A stretch of 64,000 bases of DNA from Grimontia indica (lineage in GTDB: Bacteria > Pseudomonadota > Gammaproteobacteria > Enterobacterales > Vibrionaceae). Positions 59,987 through 64,000 of this stretch are shown in pieces (positions within the stretch are counted from its first letter, which is position 1; the number at the start of each line of letters is the position of its first letter). A program made the position numbers and the translations under genes. Where the stretch lies: assembly GCF_000333895.2 (NCBI RefSeq), contig NZ_ANFM02000010.1, positions 55,618-119,617 of the forward strand, in the 5' to 3' direction. Below the pieces are notes generated by a model. It ran no database searches and was not told where the DNA came from. It was given only the letters and a program-made list of their open reading frames with translations.

Positions 59987-61210
59987 ATGGACATTATTCT
60001 TGGTGTAGTGATGTTTACTCTAATCGTACTGGCACTGGTACTGGTGATTCTTTTCGCCAAGTCCAAGCTGGTACCATCAGGTGACATCACGATCGCTGTA
60101 AACGGCGATCCAAGCCTTGCAATCACCACGCAACCAGGCGGTAAGCTTCTGAGCGCGCTGGCTGGTGCAGGTGTATTCGTATCTTCAGCTTGTGGTGGTG
60201 GTGGCTCATGTGGCCAGTGCCGCGTGAAAGTGAAATCAGGTGGTGGTGATATCCTGCCAACTGAACTTGACCACATCAGCAAGGGTGAAGCACGTGAAGG
60301 TGAGCGTCTGGCCTGTCAGGTAGCAATGAAAACTGACATGGACATCGAGCTCCCTGAAGAAATCTTCGGCGTGAAGAAGTGGGAATGTTCTGTTATCTCT
60401 AACGATAACAAAGCAACCTTTATCAAAGAGCTGAAGCTGCAAATTCCAGACGGCGAGTCAGTACCGTTCCGTGCGGGTGGTTACATCCAGATCGAAGCGC
60501 CTGCTCACCACGTTAAGTACGCAGATTACGATATTCCAGAAGAATACCGTGAAGACTGGGAGAAGTTTAACCTGTTCCGTTACGAGTCCAAGGTTAACGA
60601 AGAAACCATCCGTGCATACTCAATGGCGAACTACCCAGAAGAGTTTGGCATCATCATGCTGAACGTGCGTATTGCGACGCCACCACCTAACAACCCAGAC
60701 GTACCACCAGGCATCATGTCTTCGTACATCTGGTCATTGAAGGAAGGTGACAAGTGTACGATCTCTGGTCCGTTTGGTGAGTTCTTCGCGAAAGACACAG
60801 ATGCAGAAATGGTATTTGTGGGCGGTGGTGCAGGTATGGCACCAATGCGTTCACACATCTTCGACCAGCTGAAGCGTCTGAAGTCTAGCCGTAAGATGTC
60901 TTTCTGGTACGGTGCGCGTTCTAAGCGTGAAATGTTCTATGTAGAAGATTTCGATGGATTGGCAGCAGAAAACGAAAACTTCGTTTGGCACTGTGCATTG
61001 TCTGATCCTATGCCAGAGGACAACTGGGATGGCTACACTGGTTTCATCCACAACGTGCTGTTCGAGAACTATCTGAAAGATCATGAAGCGCCAGAAGATT
61101 GTGAGTACTACATGTGTGGTCCTCCAATGATGAACGCTGCTGTGATCGGCATGCTGAAAGACCTGGGTGTTGAAGACGAGAACATCCTACTGGATGACTT
61201 CGGTGGCTAA
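59987..61210 (+). CDS. nqrF: Na+-translocating NADH:quinone reductase subunit F
   Basis: 407 residues, the NADH-oxidising subunit. One N-terminal membrane helix (about 3-24), a [2Fe-2S] domain with Cys69, Cys75, Cys78 and Cys110, then a ferredoxin-reductase-like FAD domain ([11 protein letters not shown]) and NADH-binding domain ([29 protein letters not shown]). The spacing of the four Cys matches the V. cholerae protein. A hairpin follows the stop. Confidence 0.97.
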   Translation: MDIILGVVMFTLIVLALVLVILFAKSKLVPSGDITIAVNGDPSLAITTQPGGKLLSALAGAGVFVSSACGGGGSCGQCRVKVKSGGGDILPTELDHISKGEAREGERLACQVAMKTDMDIELPEEIFGVKKWECSVISNDNKATFIKELKLQIPDGESVPFRAGGYIQIEAPAHHVKYADYDIPEEYREDWEKFNLFRYESKVNEETIRAYSMANYPEEFGIIMLNVRIATPPPNNPDVPPGIMSSYIWSLKEGDKCTISGPFGEFFAKDTDAEMVFVGGGAGMAPMRSHIFDQLKRLKSSRKMSFWYGARSKREMFYVEDFDGLAAENENFVWHCALSDPMPEDNWDGYTGFIHNVLFENYLKDHEAPEDCEYYMCGPPMMNAAVIGMLKDLGVEDENILLDDFGG

Positions 61211-61233
61211 TCGCCCCGCTGTCTGAAGGAGAT

Positions 61234-61262
61234 AATGGCTGGCCTTAGGGTCAGCCATTTTG
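61234..61262 (+). terminator. Hairpin after nqrF
   Basis: Stem AATGGCTGGCC / GGTCAGCCATT (one G-T pair) with a TTAG loop and four T. A moderate terminator that may reduce apbE and nqrM expression relative to the subunit genes. Confidence 0.65.
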
Positions 61263-61364
61263 CATCTAATCAGACAGAATCATTGTTTTCTGAATGGCTT
61301 TTCTAGCTCACCAAAGTCGAAAGTGATTCTTTCTGATCCCTTTTATAATCAACTGGATGATGTA

Positions 61365-62381
61365 ATGAAAAAATTCCTGTTGTCTGCCGGTCTAATGATT
61401 AGCGCACTGCTGGTTTTGACTGGATGCGAACAAGCGCCTCAGCAAGCACACCTGACAGGTTCCACCATGGGAACCTATTACTCGGTGAAATATGTTTCTG
61501 ATATGGAACTTCCTGCTTCCAGTGATATTCAGGCGGAAATTGATGCACGTCTGGAGTTGGTCAACGATCAGATGTCTACGTACCGCAAGGATTCTGAACT
61601 GAGTCTGTTTAACCAGCAAAAAGGCAGTGAACCATTTACTGTTTCGAAAGACACGGCAAAAGTGGTCGCAGAAGCGATTCGTCTGAACCTGCTATCTGAT
61701 GGCGCATTGGATGTCACCGTTGGCCCATTGGTTAACCTTTGGGGTTTTGGTCCTGAAGGACGTCCTGACCGTGTTCCAACCGACGAGCAGATTGAAGAGC
61801 GCCGTGCAATGACAGGGATTGAGTTCTTGTCTGTAGAGGGTAACAACCTGATCAAAACCAACCCGGGCCTATACGTCGATTTGTCATCGATTGCTAAGGG
61901 CTTTGGTGTCGATGTAGTGGCAAACTATCTGGCGTCACTGGGTATCGATAATTACTTGGTTGAGATCGGTGGTGAGCTTCAGCTAAAAGGTAAAAATGCA
62001 GAAGGGCAGCCATGGCGTATTGCCATCGAAAAGCCAACGTCTGAACAGCAAACCGTGCAGGAAATCATTGCACCGGGTGATATGGCAATCGCCACGTCAG
62101 GTGACTACCGCAACTATTTTGAAGAAAATGGTGTTCGTTACTCGCACACTATTAACCCAGCAACAGCCAAGCCAATCAACCATCGTCTTGTGTCGGTAAC
62201 TGTACTGGATAAGTCTTGTATGACGGCGGATGGCCTCTCTACGGCCTTTATGGTGATGGGCCCAGATGCGGCGCTTGCATTAGCGAACCAGGAAAATATT
62301 CCTGCATTTTTCATCGTAAAGACGGATAATGGATTTAACGAAGTCGCATCGGATGCGTTCAAACCATATCTAACACGTTAA
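61365..62381 (+). CDS. apbE: FAD:protein FMN transferase ApbE
   Basis: 338 residues from the ATG at 61365, which begins the lipoprotein signal ending LTGC (Cys21). The frame is open further upstream without support. ApbE motifs: GSTMGTYYSVKY, DGALDVTVGPLVNLWGFGPEGRPDRVP, YVDLSSIAKGFGVDVVANYL, SGDYRNYFEENGVRYSHTINPATAKPI and SCMTADGLSTAFMVMGPD. It moves FMN from FAD to the Thr of SGAT motifs in NqrB and NqrC. The position directly after nqrF supports this role. Confidence 0.95.
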   Translation: MKKFLLSAGLMISALLVLTGCEQAPQQAHLTGSTMGTYYSVKYVSDMELPASSDIQAEIDARLELVNDQMSTYRKDSELSLFNQQKGSEPFTVSKDTAKVVAEAIRLNLLSDGALDVTVGPLVNLWGFGPEGRPDRVPTDEQIEERRAMTGIEFLSVEGNNLIKTNPGLYVDLSSIAKGFGVDVVANYLASLGIDNYLVEIGGELQLKGKNAEGQPWRIAIEKPTSEQQTVQEIIAPGDMAIATSGDYRNYFEENGVRYSHTINPATAKPINHRLVSVTVLDKSCMTADGLSTAFMVMGPDAALALANQENIPAFFIVKTDNGFNEVASDAFKPYLTR

Positions 62382-62391
62382 AGGTAATAAG

Positions 62392-62613
62392 ATGTCTGTG
62401 TATCTGATAACCTTCGCGGTATTCATTCTGGTGATTACTGGTATGTCTATTGGCTTCATTATTCAGCGCAAAACGATCAGCGGAAGCTGTGGTGGTTTGG
62501 GCGCAGTGGGTATCGAGAAAGAATGTGATTGCCCTGAGCCGTGTGATGCGCGCAAGAAGCGTGAAGCTCGAGCAGCGAAGACTGAAGAGTGGAAAAAGAA
62601 CCAAATCATCTAA
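62392..62613 (+). CDS. nqrM: Na+-NQR maturation protein NqrM
   Basis: 73 residues. One N-terminal membrane helix, then a Cys-rich segment: Cys in TISGSCGGLGAVGIEKECDCPEPCDARKKRE, four in total. NqrM (DUF539) is needed for assembly of Na+-NQR, probably by delivering iron to the NqrD/E centre. It lies 10 bp after apbE in the standard order. Confidence 0.94.
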   Translation: MSVYLITFAVFILVITGMSIGFIIQRKTISGSCGGLGAVGIEKECDCPEPCDARKKREARAAKTEEWKKNQII

Positions 62614-62618
62614 ATTGG

Positions 62619-62646
62619 AAAAACCGCCGAAAGGCGGTTTTTTTAT
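62619..62646. terminator. Bidirectional terminator between nqrM and the REC-REC-GGDEF gene
   Basis: Stem AAAACCGCC / GGCGGTTTT with a short GAAA-type loop and T-tract. The stop codon of the convergent response-regulator gene lies in the T-tract. Confidence 0.9.
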
Positions 62647-63863
62647 GATCTCAACAGGTTTCTCCCCTGAGCTTTCGCTTCGTAAAGCTTGTCATCCGCT
62701 TCTTTCAGTAAGAGTCCGAGAGACTGGTTTCCACTCGCAAGCCCGATGCTCACAGTGTACTTGATGATTTGGTCATTATATTCGATAACTGTGCGTTCAA
62801 TTTCCTGCCGAAATGCTTCCAGTTCAGCTTGAAAAACATCGCTGTTTTCCGTGCAGAGAACCACGAACTCTTCACCACCGAATCTTGCCGGAAGCGCTGA
62901 GGAAAACGCCATGTTCAGTGTCCGCCCCAGATATTTCAGTACATGGTCGCCGCCATCATGTCCGTAGGTATCATTGATGTTCTTGAAGTTATCGATATCA
63001 ATCATTGCGATGCTTTTATGAGGTGCGGGATTTTCGTCGGTAAAGTTAAAGAAATATCGACGGTTCCAAAGACCGGTAAGATGGTCACGGTTAGCTAAAA
63101 AGTAGAGTTGTTCACTGGCATCCTGCATATTCAGTTGCGAATGAATGCGGCAATAAAGCTCTTCTTGGTTAAATGGCTTATTGAGAAAGTCATTGGCGCC
63201 TGCTTTGAGAAACTGCGGAATGAGGTCGGGATTATCCGACGCTGAAAGGCCTATGATCGCCAGTTCATCACGATCGTTATTCATTCTTAGGTGCTGGGTA
63301 AGTTCAACGCCATTCATCAACGGCATGTCATTATCGGTGATAACAAGGTTTACGTTCCATACGTTATCCATCACCTCGAGAGCCTCGATACCATTTGAGG
63401 CGGTGTGAACCGTGATGTATTGACGCTCAAGAAGGTCTTTCAGAAACTGGGTGATGGCAGGAGAATCATCAACAACCAGAGCTGTCTTGTCGATGTTCTG
63501 GACTAAACGGTTTAGCAAAGGAACCAAAAAGGCGAGAGAGACCGCGCTGTCTTTCAATATGTAATCGACAATCCCTTTACCAAGAAGCTCCTCTCTGAGC
63601 TCTTTGTCCCCATTTCCTGTTAACACTATGACCCGATGCCCAGCTTCAAGCACAAGGTCAATCACTTCGCCTTTAGGGGCATCAGGCAAGCAGAAATCGA
63701 GAACCGCACTAACAAAACTAGGCTTGGTTTCCAGATAAGCTTTCGTTTCCGCGAGGCTGCCAAAGACGACGGGCTCGAATCCCGCATCTTCTAACAGAGA
63801 GGAAACGTAGCTTTGAAATGTCGGACTGTCATCGACAACCAGTACCTTGCGACTCATCATCAT
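62643..63863 (-). CDS. Response regulator with two REC domains and a GGDEF domain (diguanylate cyclase)
   Basis: 406 residues from the first of three consecutive ATG codons at 63863, which has AAGGTG upstream; the open frame extends 16 codons further to a TTG. REC1 (about 5-120) has phospho-acceptor Asp56 (VLDFCLPD). REC2 (about 127-245) has Asp177 (VITDNDMP) and KP at 229-230. The GGDEF domain (about 255-406) has intact GGEEF at 329-333 and so should make c-di-GMP. The I-site RxxD is absent (SSAL instead), which suggests no product inhibition of the usual kind. No histidine kinase is adjacent. The -10 TATAAT at 63931-63926 would give a leader of about 55 nt. Confidence 0.9.
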   Translation of the reverse strand: MMMSRKVLVVDDSPTFQSYVSSLLEDAGFEPVVFGSLAETKAYLETKPSFVSAVLDFCLPDAPKGEVIDLVLEAGHRVIVLTGNGDKELREELLGKGIVDYILKDSAVSLAFLVPLLNRLVQNIDKTALVVDDSPAITQFLKDLLERQYITVHTASNGIEALEVMDNVWNVNLVITDNDMPLMNGVELTQHLRMNNDRDELAIIGLSASDNPDLIPQFLKAGANDFLNKPFNQEELYCRIHSQLNMQDASEQLYFLANRDHLTGLWNRRYFFNFTDENPAPHKSIAMIDIDNFKNINDTYGHDGGDHVLKYLGRTLNMAFSSALPARFGGEEFVVLCTENSDVFQAELEAFRQEIERTVIEYNDQIIKYTVSIGLASGNQSLGLLLKEADDKLYEAKAQGRNLLRS

Positions 63864-63925
63864 GTTGCGCACCTTTTTCTGGGATCTCATGTTGTCCCAA
63901 ATTGGTATCAAAAGTGTCGTTTCTA

Positions 63926-63931
63926 ATTATA
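63926..63931 (-). promoter_or_regulatory. -10 box of the REC-REC-GGDEF gene
   Basis: Minus-strand TATAAT. With a 17-bp spacer the -35 would fall exactly on the terminal bases of the MITE copy that starts at 63949, so the insertion may have replaced the original -35. Confidence 0.45.
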
Positions 63932-63948
63932 CGTTTAACTATAGCCTA

Positions 63949-64000
63949 GGGGCTGCTGACCTTTGGTGATGATTTTTGCAGCAGTTTGTGGGGATTTTAT
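63949..64000. mobile_element. Second copy of the MITE (cut by the window edge)
   Basis: The 52 visible bases match the left end of the element at 8398 with a single difference (GGGGCTGCTGACC against GGGGCTGTTGACC), and it is again preceded by TA (63947-63948). Most of the element is beyond the window, so whether it is complete cannot be seen. Confidence 0.9.

Noticed and set aside
63896..63910. ATTGGTAT near 63901 as another copy of the ribH-type repeat
   Set aside because: Only the short end motif is present, with no inverted partner or inner palindrome; probably chance.

Overview
The window is ordinary core chromosome of a marine gammaproteobacterium of the family Vibrionaceae. The evidence is the set and order of genes: a complete Na+-pumping NADH dehydrogenase (nqrABCDEF) followed by apbE and nqrM, sodium-type flagellar stator genes pomAB, an OmpK/Tsx-type porin, and the block pilW-rodZ-ispG-hisS-yfgM-bamB-der-yfgJ-xseA-guaBA. 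Enterovibrio, Grimontia or Photobacterium-like relatives would fit; the genus cannot be fixed from the sequence alone. No tRNA, rRNA, CRISPR array, prophage or complete insertion sequence was seen.

Layout. 1-7.5 kb: type IV pilus lipoprotein (5' cut by the window edge), cell-shape protein RodZ, isoprenoid IspG, HisRS, the YfgM and BamB envelope proteins, and GTPase Der. 7.55-8.13 kb: a long non-coding gap with a dense GATC cluster. By position (between der and yfgJ/xseA) it is the place where vibrios keep crtS, the chromosome 1 site that triggers chromosome 2 replication. 8.1-13.3 kb: zinc ribbon YfgJ, a 264-bp MITE, xseA, and guaB-guaA behind two PurR boxes. 13.6-17.2 kb: two tandem AbgT-family transporters. 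17.2-20.3 kb: glutathione-dependent formaldehyde detoxification (frmA-fghA) with a divergent LysR regulator. 20.3-30.3 kb: tadA, a 53-residue basic protein, mltF, purL, a GNAT protein, glnB, a YitT-family membrane protein, and glyA behind PurR and MetR sites. 30.4-36.7 kb: nrdR-ribD-ribE-ribBX / ribH-nusB-thiL-pgpA. 36.7-40.6 kb: a translationally coupled pair of periplasmic sugar-binding-type sensor and membrane GGDEF-EAL protein. 40.7-43.8 kb: xseB-ispA-dxs. 44-47.5 kb: pomAB behind a sigma-28-like promoter, then thiI. 47.5-54.4 kb, all minus strand: panE-yajL, ompK, and rlmG-yajG-ppiA-orf-ampG. 54.5-64 kb: bolA, the nqr operon with its maturation factors, a REC-REC-GGDEF response regulator, and the left end of a second MITE copy cut by the window edge.

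How it works together. Three loci carry good PurR operators (guaB, purL, glyA), so purine and one-carbon synthesis look co-regulated. The riboflavin genes feed the FMN that ApbE attaches to NqrB and NqrC, which carry the SGAT acceptor motifs. The Nqr sodium gradient would drive PomAB. Isoprenoid enzymes (ispG, dxs, ispA) supply ubiquinone and undecaprenyl carriers. Two c-di-GMP proteins are present.

The points most worth a second look are the candidate crtS site, the MITE that landed inside the xseA stop codon without changing the protein, the coupled binding-protein/GGDEF-EAL pair, the C9 tract at the start of pomB, and the unlisted small basic protein downstream of mltF.
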